Below are positions 1 to 5,511 of a DNA stretch of 8,061 bases, in pieces (position 1 is the first letter of the stretch; every line of letters starts with the position of its first letter). Source of the DNA: Chrysiogenia bacterium. Its GTDB lineage: Bacteria > JAGRBM01. The position numbers and the translations under genes are program-made. The stretch covers positions 1 through 8,061 of the forward strand of contig JAGRBM010000295.1 of the NCBI GenBank assembly GCA_020434085.1, read 5' to 3'. The notes below the pieces were generated by a model that saw nothing but the letters and a program-made list of their open reading frames with translations, had not been told where the DNA came from and ran no database searches.

Positions 1-10
1 ATGTAAATTC

Positions 11-60
11 TGCGGTCCATCTCGGGTCATTTCGGTCCATCGTGGGCCATCATGGGTCAC
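11..60. repeat. Degenerate 10-bp tandem repeat, five units
   Basis: Five consecutive 10-base units begin at 11, 21, 31, 41 and 51. They share the core GG(T/G)(C)CAT or GGTCA at the same phase: tgcggtccat, ctcgggtcat, ttcggtccat, cgtgggccat, catgggtcac. The period is close to one helical turn, so each core faces the same side of the DNA. The array may extend left of the window. Its function is unknown. It could be a protein-binding array or simple slippage-derived sequence. Confidence 0.6.
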
Positions 61-124
61 GCCCCTTGCGTGAGTTTCTTTCTTTCCCATACTGAAAACA
101 GAGGGTCTGACGGCCGCGACAATC

Positions 125-267
125 CCTGCTCCCCTCTCGGGGGAGCTGTCGCCGAAGGTGACTGAGGGGGTTGCCGGGGCGGCGTTTCGGCTCTGCGGCG
201 TGGCGACTTGCGGCACCCCCTCAGTCCGGGCATTTGCCCGGACAGCTCCCCCCGAAAGGGGAGCAGG
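125..267. repeat. Inverted pair of two-hairpin repeat units (BIME-like)
   Basis: The outer arms 125-150 and 241-267 are inverted copies with one mismatch and one 1-base indel. Read inward, each unit has three parts. First is a C-rich hairpin, GCTCCCC/GGGGAGC at 128-134 and 140-146. Second is another hairpin: GTCGCC-gaa-GGTGAC at 148-162 on the left, and GTCCGGGC/GCCCGGAC at about 224-243 on the right. Third is a GAGGGGGT tail at 164-171, matched by ACCCCCTC at 215-222. About 35 bp separate the units. Two palindromic units in opposite orientation resemble the bacterial interspersed mosaic elements formed by REP sequences. No RAYT transposase gene lies in the window. Confidence 0.75.
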
Positions 268-302
268 AAGAAGTGGCGCGCTTGCCCCCGTCTGCGCGAA
301 AG

Positions 303-350
303 CCCTTCGACGGGTTCGACAGGCTCACCGCAGGCAGGCTCAGGACAGGG
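303..350. repeat. Palindrome-rich dispersed-type repeat
   Basis: This stretch begins CCCTTCGACGGG and ends CAGGCTCAGGACAGGG. Its core resembles the CCTTCGACAGGCTCAGGACAGG type of interspersed repeat that I recall from many GC-rich bacterial genomes. Its minus-strand translation gives the PEP/EPVEP-type peptide typical of such repeats, so apparent ORFs across it should be ignored. The copy looks internally expanded, with AGGCTCA occurring twice (321-327 and 336-342). Copy number in the genome cannot be judged from one window. Confidence 0.55.
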
Positions 351-439
351 AGAAGAAAGAGAAGAAAAATTTTTGGAATTTGTAAACACGGGCGGGGCCG
401 GGCCGAGCGGCGGCGGCGATGCCGCCCCCGAAAAACCCC

Positions 440-467
440 TTGAAAATCCCTAAGTTCCCGGTATTAT
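440..467 (+). promoter_or_regulatory. Sigma70-like promoter for the kinase operon
   Basis: A -35 element TTGAAA (440-445) and a -10 element TATTAT (462-467) are separated by 16 bp. This is the best AT-rich promoter-like pair upstream of the kinase. Transcription would begin near 474, giving a leader of about 45 nt to the proposed kinase start at 518. That would exclude a start much further upstream. Confidence 0.6.
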
Positions 468-504
468 TGGGGGGATTCCCGATTCGTAGGTGAGGCCGCG
501 CTCC

Positions 505-514
505 GGGAGAGAAG
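505..514 (+). promoter_or_regulatory. Ribosome binding site that decides the kinase start
   Basis: The purine stretch GGGAGAGAAG lies 3-13 bases before ATC at 518. It is the only good Shine-Dalgarno match in the short reading frame that opens after the TGA at 491-493. It supports initiation near 515-518, upstream of the glycine-rich loop, although no ATG, GTG or TTG exists there. Confidence 0.45.
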
Positions 515-517
515 ACG

Positions 518-1651
518 ATCTCTTCGCAGCAAGCCATCGCATCGGCTGAGCCACCGCGCTTTGGCCGCTATCAGCTGCTTTCCGAACTGGGGAAAGGCGG
601 CATGGGCGTCGTTTATCGCGCGCTCGACCCCAAGATCGGCCGCGAAATCGCGCTCAAGACGATCCTCACCGGCGTCACCCCCCAGAGCGAGAATTACGCC
701 GAGCTCCACAGGCGCCTGGAGCGCGAGGCCCGCGCGGCCGGCGCCCTGAACCACCCCAACATCGTCACTGTCTACGACGTGGGCGAGTGGGAAGGCGCTT
801 TCTTCATCGCGATGGAGTTTGTCGACGGCACGCCGCTCGACCGCATCGTCAAGGGCGGCGACCCGCTGCCGCTCGAGAAGATCAACGACCTCATCAAGCA
901 GATCGCCCGCGCCCTCGACTACGCCCACGCCAAGGGCGTCGTCCACCGGGACATCAAGCCCGCCAACCTGATCCTCGACGGGCATGGCCAGATCAAGGTC
1001 GCCGACTTTGGCGTGGCGCGCCTGCAGAGCGGATCGATCACCCAGGAAGGCGGGCGCGTGGGCTCTCCGTCCTACATGAGCCCCGAGCAGATCCAGGCCG
1101 AGGAGATCGACGGGCGCACGGACTTCTTCAGCCTGGGCGTGGTCTTCTACCAACTGCTCACCGGTCGCAAGCCCTTCCGGGGCAAGAACATTGCCGCGAT
1201 CACCCACGCCATCTGCAACAAGGAACCCATTGCGCCGATCAAGTACAACACGCAGATCCCCCGGCGCATCAACCAGATCGTGCTGAGGCTGCTCGCCAAG
1301 GAACGCGAGGAGCGCTACCAGAACGGCGCCGAGCTCTGCAACGACCTGGATGCGCTCGACCAGATCGATCTCTCGTCAGTGACCCTGGACTACGGCGCCC
1401 CGCCGCCACGCGAGGACACCATGCGCGACCGCACGCCCACGCCGGCGCCGCGCAACGACATCCACACGCTCTTCCGCAACATCACCAGCGACGTGCGCGG
1501 TTTCTCCGTGGGGGACCCCACCGGCCCGCGTGGCCGCGTGGTGCGCCCGCGCCGCCAGCAGGAAGCCAGCAAGCTCTCCACCGGGTGGATCATTGCCCTG
1601 GGCGCCGCCGCAGTCGGGGTCGCCGGCCTCGCCTACCTGCTGCTCGGATAG
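518..1651 (+). CDS. Membrane-anchored Ser/Thr protein kinase (Hanks type)
   Basis: This is a PknB-like eukaryotic-type kinase that transfers ATP phosphate to Ser/Thr residues of protein targets. Numbered from 518, it shows the glycine loop GKGGMG (25-30), catalytic Lys47, helix-C Glu70, HRD (143-145) with DIKPAN following, DFG (163-165) and the substrate-side motif GSPSYMSPEQ. After the catalytic domain comes a Pro/Arg-rich linker. One hydrophobic helix (about 354-377) ends exactly at the C-terminus, so the kinase should face the cytoplasm with no extracellular sensor domain. The first in-frame ATG (602) would remove the first strand and half of the glycine loop, so it is not a credible start. 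The frame is closed by TGA at 491-493, and within 494-601 I find no ATG/GTG/TTG before the domain. I place the start at ATC 518 on ribosome-binding-site spacing, tentatively. The FHA gene begins 9 bp downstream. Confidence 0.9.
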   Translation: MSSQQAIASAEPPRFGRYQLLSELGKGGMGVVYRALDPKIGREIALKTILTGVTPQSENYAELHRRLEREARAAGALNHPNIVTVYDVGEWEGAFFIAMEFVDGTPLDRIVKGGDPLPLEKINDLIKQIARALDYAHAKGVVHRDIKPANLILDGHGQIKVADFGVARLQSGSITQEGGRVGSPSYMSPEQIQAEEIDGRTDFFSLGVVFYQLLTGRKPFRGKNIAAITHAICNKEPIAPIKYNTQIPRRINQIVLRLLAKEREERYQNGAELCNDLDALDQIDLSSVTLDYGAPPPREDTMRDRTPTPAPRNDIHTLFRNITSDVRGFSVGDPTGPRGRVVRPRRQQEASKLSTGWIIALGAAAVGVAGLAYLLLG

Positions 1652-1660
1652 GGGGCGCAC

Positions 1661-2848
1661 TTGATCGCCCAGTGTCCGAGTTGCCGCGCGCGCATCCGCA
1701 TTGAACTGCCCCAGGTCATCGAACAGAACCTGGTGCGCTGTTCGAAGTGCTGGTTCGTCTTTCTCGTCTCCGGCGAAGAGCTGCGCAAGGTGCTCGACGG
1801 CGCGCGCCGCTCTCCGGCGCTCACCCGACCGGCCGAGACCTACCGCTCTGAGGACTCGGTGCCGCCGGGTCTCGAGGATCTCTCCCAGCAGTTCGCCGAG
1901 TGGGAAAAGCACGTCCTGAAAAACGGCGGCGGCGAGGGACCCGACCTCTCCGACGTGAGCCTCTCCCAGCAGTTCGACTGGACCGGTTTCGACGACCGGG
2001 GCGAATCGCCCGACTCCACCGGCGACAACGCGATCGGCGAGGGCACCATTCTCTCGAGCTTCGAGACGCGCGGCGCTGCAGAGGCCGGCGGCGAGGACGT
2101 GCTCTGCACGCTCTCGGTCGTCGAAGGGCCGCAGGCCGGACTCTCGTTCCCGATTCACGACGAGTCGGTGGTCATCGGGCGCGACAGCGCCGACTGCGTC
2201 GTGCCCGACCGGGAAATCTCGCGCCAGCACGTGCGCATCCGGCTCTCCAGCCACAAGGGCGCGCCGCGTTTCGAGATCGAGGATCTGGGCTCGACCAACG
2301 GTACCATTGTGAACGGCACGCGCATCGAGTTCTCGCCCCTGGAGAACTGCGACGAGATCGTGATCGGTTCCTCGAAGCTGATCTTCTTCGTGGGCAAACC
2401 CGTCGTGGTGACCCCGCGCCCGGCCATCGATCAAAAAGCGCTGCGCGAGATGAACGCCTATTCTGCCGCCACCGCCGATGTCGACGGCGATGCCACCGGC
2501 ACCCGCGGGGAGGGAAATCCCTTCCTGCCCTCGGCGGCGCTGAAACGCGTGCGTGCCTGGCTCGAAGTGACAGAGGGGGCCGACCAGGGCAAGGTGCTCG
2601 ACCTGATCAAGGGCGCCACCGTGATCGGGCGCGAGCAGGCCGACGTGATCATCGACGATCCGCTGATCTCCAGGAAGCATGCCCTGGTAGAAGTCCTCTC
2701 GGGGGACCAGATCTATCTGAAAGACCTGGCCAGCAAGAACGGCACCGTCGTCAACGGAATCCTGGTCAAGGTCGCGCGGCTGCAGGCAGGTGATATGATC
2801 CAGATGGGCGACACCCGGCTCTGCTTCGGGACGGAGATGCTGGGCTAG
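1661..2848 (+). CDS. Zinc-ribbon protein with two FHA domains
   Basis: This is a probable phosphothreonine reader acting with the adjacent kinase. The N-terminus is a zinc-ribbon (MJ0042-like) with C5-x2-C8 and C27-x2-C30. A linker rich in Ser, Asp and Glu follows (about 45-145). It contains LSQQF twice (74-78 and 101-105) and candidate phospho-threonines T129 and T136. The first FHA domain (about 147-245) has GRD 173-175, SRQH 187-190 and STNG 211-214. The second (about 300-393) has GRE 323-325, SRKH 337-340 and SKNG 358-361. The Arg, Ser-x-x-His and Asn-Gly residues that contact phosphothreonine are present in both. The start is TTG at 1661, with GGGGG (1651-1655) in front, and it includes the first zinc-binding cysteines. 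No transmembrane segment is seen. An intramolecular FHA switch, as in mycobacterial GarA, is possible but inferred. Confidence 0.92.
   Translation: MIAQCPSCRARIRIELPQVIEQNLVRCSKCWFVFLVSGEELRKVLDGARRSPALTRPAETYRSEDSVPPGLEDLSQQFAEWEKHVLKNGGGEGPDLSDVSLSQQFDWTGFDDRGESPDSTGDNAIGEGTILSSFETRGAAEAGGEDVLCTLSVVEGPQAGLSFPIHDESVVIGRDSADCVVPDREISRQHVRIRLSSHKGAPRFEIEDLGSTNGTIVNGTRIEFSPLENCDEIVIGSSKLIFFVGKPVVVTPRPAIDQKALREMNAYSAATADVDGDATGTRGEGNPFLPSAALKRVRAWLEVTEGADQGKVLDLIKGATVIGREQADVIIDDPLISRKHALVEVLSGDQIYLKDLASKNGTVVNGILVKVARLQAGDMIQMGDTRLCFGTEMLG
1880..1976 (+). repeat. Perfect 16-nt direct repeat inside the FHA gene
   Basis: The 16-base sequence CTCTCCCAGCAGTTCG occurs at 1880-1895 and again at 1961-1976, exactly 81 bp apart and in frame. 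Both copies encode LSQQF, preceded by Asp or Ser and followed by AEW or DW. This suggests a duplicated short linear motif in the linker between the zinc ribbon and the first FHA domain. Confidence 0.7.
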
Positions 2849-2881
2849 GGCGAAATCACAGGCGCGAAGGCGGGGACGGCC

Positions 2882-3385
2882 ATGAGCGACGAGAAGAACA
2901 GAAAATTCGTGATCCGCGGCGAGGATCGTCGCAAGACCAACGAACCGGTGAGCGAGGACCGGCGCGACGGATCGCGCCGGATGACCGAGCATGCCGGCAC
3001 CGATCAGATCGCCATCGAACTCAAGGCCGCGCTGCGCGCCCTCGAACAGATGCTGCGCGCGACCGAGGCCGACCTCGAAGAAGTGGCCGCCGGCCGTGAT
3101 CCCGACGAAGTCACCCAGATCCCAACGCGCAATGAAAAGCTTGCCGGTGCGGTGCGCTCGCTCGCCGATGCCGAGGCCGGACTGCTCGACCTGGTGCGCG
3201 CCGCGAAGATGGCCGCGCGTTTAACGCCCGAGCTTCGCGCCTGGTCGGTCGAAGTGGCCGAGCGCGCCTGCGCCGTCGAAGAACGCCTTGCCGAACACAT
3301 GGCCGAGCGCCTGGGCATCGACCGCCCCGCCGAGCCGCCCCGCGCGCGGCGCCTCGTCGAAAAACTCCAGAAGATTCTGGGCTGA
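2882..3385 (+). CDS. Hypothetical helical protein with Arg-rich N-terminus
   Basis: I do not recognise this 167-residue protein. The first 35 residues are highly charged. They contain two related arginine motifs, GEDRR (13-17) and SEDRR (24-28), then SRR (31-33). T19 follows an RRK triplet and could be a kinase target. Residues from about 43 onward look almost wholly helical, with heptad-like Leu/Ala spacing and many Glu/Arg pairs, consistent with a helical bundle or coiled coil. There is no signal peptide, membrane segment or cysteine cluster. ATG 2882 is supported by AGGCGGGGA (2869-2876). It lies 33 bp after the FHA gene and 3 bp before the transporter, on the same strand, so it is probably co-transcribed. 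A link to kinase signalling is only inferred from position. Confidence 0.8.
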   Translation: MSDEKNRKFVIRGEDRRKTNEPVSEDRRDGSRRMTEHAGTDQIAIELKAALRALEQMLRATEADLEEVAAGRDPDEVTQIPTRNEKLAGAVRSLADAEAGLLDLVRAAKMAARLTPELRAWSVEVAERACAVEERLAEHMAERLGIDRPAEPPRARRLVEKLQKILG

Positions 3386-3388
3386 GCG

Positions 3389-4342
3389 TTGAGCGACTCC
3401 GAACAAAACGAACTCGAAGAACGCCGTGAGGCCGCCAATTCCGGGCGGCTTTTCCTGATCTTCGTCGTGGTGTTCTGCATTGCCGCGTGGTTTCTCCCCG
3501 AGACCTTCGCGCAGGGCAAGCCGCTCATCGTGCCGCTGCTGAGCGTTGTGATGCTGGGTATGGGGCTCACCCTCACGCCCGATGATTTCAAGCGCGTTGC
3601 CGAGCAGCCGGCCACCGTGGCGGTGGGGACGGGCTTGCAGTTCATGGTGATGCCGTTCTCCGCGCTGGCCATCTCGAAACTGCTGGGACTCTCGGATGAG
3701 GCGACCATCGGGATGGTGCTGGTCGGCGCGTGCCCGGGCGGGACGGCCTCGAACGTGATCGCGTATCTCTCTCGCGCGGACGTCGCGCTCTCGGTGACGC
3801 TTACCGCTGTGTCCACGCTGCTCGCGCCGGTGGCGACGCCCTTCCTGACTTCCCTGCTGGCCGGAAAGATCGTGGACGTGAATGTGGCGGGGCTCTTCCT
3901 GAGTGTCGCGAAGATCGTGCTCGCACCGGTGCTGGTGGGACTCATCCTCCGCCGCTTCCTCGATCGTTTCATCGAGCCCGTGCTCAAGGCGCTCGTGCCA
4001 TTTACGAGCCTCGTCATCGCGCTCATCATCGCGATCATCGTTGGCGCTTCCCACGGAAACTTCGGCGCGGCAGTGCTGCCGATTCTTCCGGCGGTCTTCC
4101 TGCACAACGCGATCGGGCTGGGGGCAGGTTACGGTGTTTCGCGCCTGCTCAAGTTTCCCGAACAGGCGGCGCGCACCATCGCCATCGAGGTGGGAATGCA
4201 GAACTCGGGACTGGCCGTCGCATTGGCCGGCAAGTTCTTCGCCACTGCCGCTGCCCTTCCGGGCGCCGTCTTCAGCGTCTGGCACAATGTTTCGGGCGCG
4301 GTGCTGGCCAACTTCTGGGCGGGGCGTACGAAAGATTCCTGA
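3389..4342 (+). CDS. BASS-family (bile acid:sodium symporter) transporter
   Basis: This 317-residue membrane protein has about nine or ten hydrophobic segments, and its length is typical of the bile acid:Na+ symporter family. Family hallmarks are present: CPGGTASN at 115-122 in the first half and E267-V-G-M-Q271-N272-S-G-L in the second. These are the crossing-helix motifs that form the sodium sites in characterised homologues. Bacterial members carry diverse organic anions; the enterobacterial PanS is linked to ketopantoate uptake. The substrate here cannot be told from sequence. The N-terminus has about 20 charged cytoplasmic residues before the first helix. The start is TTG at 3389, only 3 bp after the preceding stop, and the Shine-Dalgarno is weak, so translational coupling is likely. 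A hairpin repeat follows the stop. Confidence 0.92.
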   Translation: MSDSEQNELEERREAANSGRLFLIFVVVFCIAAWFLPETFAQGKPLIVPLLSVVMLGMGLTLTPDDFKRVAEQPATVAVGTGLQFMVMPFSALAISKLLGLSDEATIGMVLVGACPGGTASNVIAYLSRADVALSVTLTAVSTLLAPVATPFLTSLLAGKIVDVNVAGLFLSVAKIVLAPVLVGLILRRFLDRFIEPVLKALVPFTSLVIALIIAIIVGASHGNFGAAVLPILPAVFLHNAIGLGAGYGVSRLLKFPEQAARTIAIEVGMQNSGLAVALAGKFFATAAALPGAVFSVWHNVSGAVLANFWAGRTKDS

Positions 4343-4347
4343 CACAC

Positions 4348-4475
4348 TTTTCCCTCTCCCTTCCGGGGAGAGGATGCCCGTAGGGCAGGTGAGGGTGGGG
4401 TGCCTGAAGTAGCATTTCTCCCTCACCCAAGCGCGCCTTCGCCGCGCTTTTCCCTCTCCCGCTGGGAGAGGGAAA
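4348..4475. repeat. Second inverted pair of two-hairpin units between convergent genes
   Basis: The left unit (about 4348-4400) has stem CCTCTCCC/GGGAGAGG (4353-4360, 4366-4373), then a small hairpin GCCC-gta-GGGC (4377-4387), then GGTGAGGG (4388-4395). The right unit is inverted. It has CCCTCACCC (4420-4428), a hairpin AAGCGCG/CGCGCTT (4429-4435, 4443-4449), then the stem at 4449-4475. The order of parts matches the pair at 125-267, although the primary sequence differs. The pair fills nearly all of the gap between the transporter and the minus-strand gene. C-rich/G-rich hairpin repeats with a GGTGAGGG tail are common between genes in many proteobacteria; this is from memory and not searched. 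Confidence 0.7.
4449..4475. terminator. Perfect 12-bp stem, possible two-way terminator
   Basis: TTTCCCTCTCCC (4449-4460), loop GCT and GGGAGAGGGAAA (4464-4475) form a perfect 12-bp stem. It lies just past the minus-strand stop and about 105 bp past the transporter stop. Neither strand has a U-run directly after the stem beyond the paired Ts. Termination is therefore plausible from position but not classical. Confidence 0.4.
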
Positions 4476-4490
4476 TAAGGGAAAAAATTC

Positions 4491-4901
4491 CTAGGGCCGC
4501 GCGCGCAGGTCGCTGATTGCCTGGCTGAGCTGCTGCTCGCGGCGGGCGCGGATCTCGGCGTCTTTTTCCTCACCCTCACCCATCATGGATGCAACCTTGA
4601 GCTCATCGAGTTCGGCCTGCCAGCGCTCGATCATGTACTGGCGGTCGGCGTGGCTGTCGAGCTGCCAGACAGTGAAGTAGAGCTCGGGGTCGCGCACGTA
4701 GGCGTCCTCGAAGGACTCGGCACTCTCCTGTTCGAGCGAGGCGAAGCCGGGATCGGGAAATTCATTGCCCAGGCGGTTGAAGGCCAGAAAGACAACGAAG
4801 AACAAAAACAGTCCGGCCGGAATCGCGGGCACCCACCACCAGGGGAGGATCCGCTTGAGCGGCGACTTGCCGCGACCGAGTTTGAACTGCAGGGAGGCCA
4901 T
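4491..4901 (-). CDS. Small single-pass membrane protein, unknown function
   Basis: I do not recognise this 136-residue protein. A basic N-terminus (K7, R10, K12, K16, R17) precedes one hydrophobic segment (about 18-41, starting with a PWWWVP motif). By the positive-inside rule the remaining ~95 residues should lie outside the cytoplasm. That domain is acidic and rich in Glu, Gln and aromatic residues, and its second half looks like a long charged helix. There is no signal-peptidase site or lipobox. The gene stands alone on the minus strand, convergent with the transporter and divergent from nrdR. No Shine-Dalgarno is visible before the ATG (4901), but a TAGGCT box lies 7 bases upstream. Amino-acid composition and the sensible membrane topology support it as real, although no family assigns it. 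Confidence 0.72.
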   Translation of the reverse strand: MASLQFKLGRGKSPLKRILPWWWVPAIPAGLFLFFVVFLAFNRLGNEFPDPGFASLEQESAESFEDAYVRDPELYFTVWQLDSHADRQYMIERWQAELDELKVASMMGEGEEKDAEIRARREQQLSQAISDLRARP

Positions 4902-4908
4902 GGGCGCA

Positions 4909-4914
4909 AGCCTA
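4909..4914 (-). promoter_or_regulatory. Possible -10 box for a leaderless minus-strand transcript
   Basis: On the minus strand, TAGGCT (complement of 4909-4914) is followed by 7 bases and then the ATG at 4901. No Shine-Dalgarno lies between them. A TANNNT box at this distance is the pattern known for leaderless mRNAs. I see no clear -35. Confidence 0.3.
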
Positions 4915-4931
4915 GCGCGCAGGGGGCGCCC

Positions 4932-4960
4932 TTACCACCCCACGCGGGGCGTGCTAGGGT
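4932..4960 (+). promoter_or_regulatory. Candidate promoter for nrdR-ribD-ribE
   Basis: TTACCA (4932-4937) and TAGGGT (4955-4960) are spaced 17 bp apart. TGC directly before the -10 gives an extended -10 motif. Transcription would start near 4967, leaving a leader of about 80 nt. The -35 matches consensus at only four of six positions. Confidence 0.35.
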
Positions 4961-5014
4961 TGCCCGGCGCGTCCTGAGGCACCTGCGGCGCGCGTTAGCG
5001 GCACGACCAATCCA

Positions 5015-5030
5015 GCGGGCGAGCGCCCGC
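5015..5030 (+). other. Hairpin in the nrdR leader
   Basis: GCGGGC-GAGC-GCCCGC is a perfect 6-bp GC stem with a 4-base loop. It ends 4 bases before the GGTGAG ribosome binding site (5035-5040) of nrdR. It could affect translation or may be chance in GC-rich DNA. There is no U-tract, so it is not an intrinsic terminator. Confidence 0.35.
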
Positions 5031-5046
5031 AGCCGGTGAGAGAACC

Positions 5047-5505
5047 ATGAAGTGTCCCTCCTGCGGACATCCTGATTCACGCGTGATCGACTCGCGCGGC
5101 GCCCATGAGGGCGAGGCGATTCGCCGTCGGCGCGAGTGCGAGGAGTGCGGCCGCCGCTTTACCACCTACGAACGCATCGAAGAGCGCCCGCCGGTTGTCG
5201 TGAAGAAGAACGGTAACCGGGTTCCGTATGACCGGAGCAAGGTGATGGAGAGCATCACCATCGCCTGCCGCAAGCGCGGCATCCCGGTGGAAACCCTCGA
5301 AGCAGTCGTCGATCGCCTGGAGAGGGAGTTCTCCGAGCGCGCCGGCGGGGAGATCACCACCGACGAGATCGGCGCGGGAATCATGACCCAGCTCCGGGGA
5401 CTCGACCAGGTGGCCTACGTCCGCTTCGCCAGCGTCTACCGCGAGTTCCGCGACATCGACCAGTTCCTCGAAGAAGTCAAAAGCATGCGCAAAGAAGGGG
5501 AGTGA
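5047..5505 (+). CDS. nrdR: Transcriptional repressor NrdR
   Basis: NrdR is a nucleotide-sensing repressor that binds NrdR boxes before ribonucleotide reductase genes. The 152-residue length fits the family. The N-terminal zinc ribbon has C3-P-S-C6 and C31-E-E-C34, followed by RRFTTYERIE. The ATP-cone domain spans about 49-139 and begins VVVKKNGNRVPYDRSK, with the basic KK and R residues typical of nucleotide binding. The RFASVYREF motif near the end is also typical. ATG 5047 is preceded by GGTGAG (5035-5040). The ribD start is 6 bp beyond the stop. The nrdR-ribD-ribE order is common in Proteobacteria, although NrdR itself does not act in riboflavin synthesis. I found no palindromic NrdR box in this window, so autoregulation is not evident. 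Confidence 0.98.
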   Translation: MKCPSCGHPDSRVIDSRGAHEGEAIRRRRECEECGRRFTTYERIEERPPVVVKKNGNRVPYDRSKVMESITIACRKRGIPVETLEAVVDRLEREFSERAGGEITTDEIGAGIMTQLRGLDQVAYVRFASVYREFRDIDQFLEEVKSMRKEGE

Positions 5506-5511
5506 GCAGTC

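Larger units (their letters stand above)
1..517. other. Intergenic region without a convincing gene
   Basis: No reading frame here shows a recognisable domain or a good ribosome binding site. The short open frames on both strands translate repeat DNA. The stretch holds a 10-bp tandem repeat, an inverted pair of hairpin units, another palindromic repeat, a purine run (347-369) ending in an A5T5 tract (365-374), and the promoter of the downstream kinase. In bases 61-124 and 375-439 I see nothing definable. Confidence 0.7.

Noticed and set aside
11-60. CRISPR array
   Set aside because: Units are 10 bp, degenerate and have no spacers.
75-361. Outer stem formed by the pyrimidine run 75-88 and purine run 348-361
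   Set aside because: Pairing is only approximate and low-complexity tracts pair easily by chance.
57-453. Several short open frames in the first 450 bases
   Set aside because: They translate hairpin repeats, have no ribosome binding site and give low-complexity Pro/Arg peptides.
464-1207. 247-codon minus-strand frame opposite the kinase
   Set aside because: It is a shadow of the kinase domain. The kinase motifs HRD and DFG lie on the plus strand.
1376-2992. 538-codon open frame on the minus strand opposite the FHA gene
   Set aside because: It is antisense to a gene with clear zinc-ribbon and FHA motifs, shows no domain of its own, and results from GC-rich codon bias.
3221-4579. 452-codon minus-strand frame across the transporter and repeat
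   Set aside because: It runs through the intergenic hairpin repeat and antisense to transporter motifs. Its composition (His/Arg/Gln rich) is typical of a shadow frame.
4902-5046. NrdR box in the nrdR upstream region
   Set aside because: No pair of AT-rich palindromic 16-bp boxes is visible. The region is strongly GC-rich.
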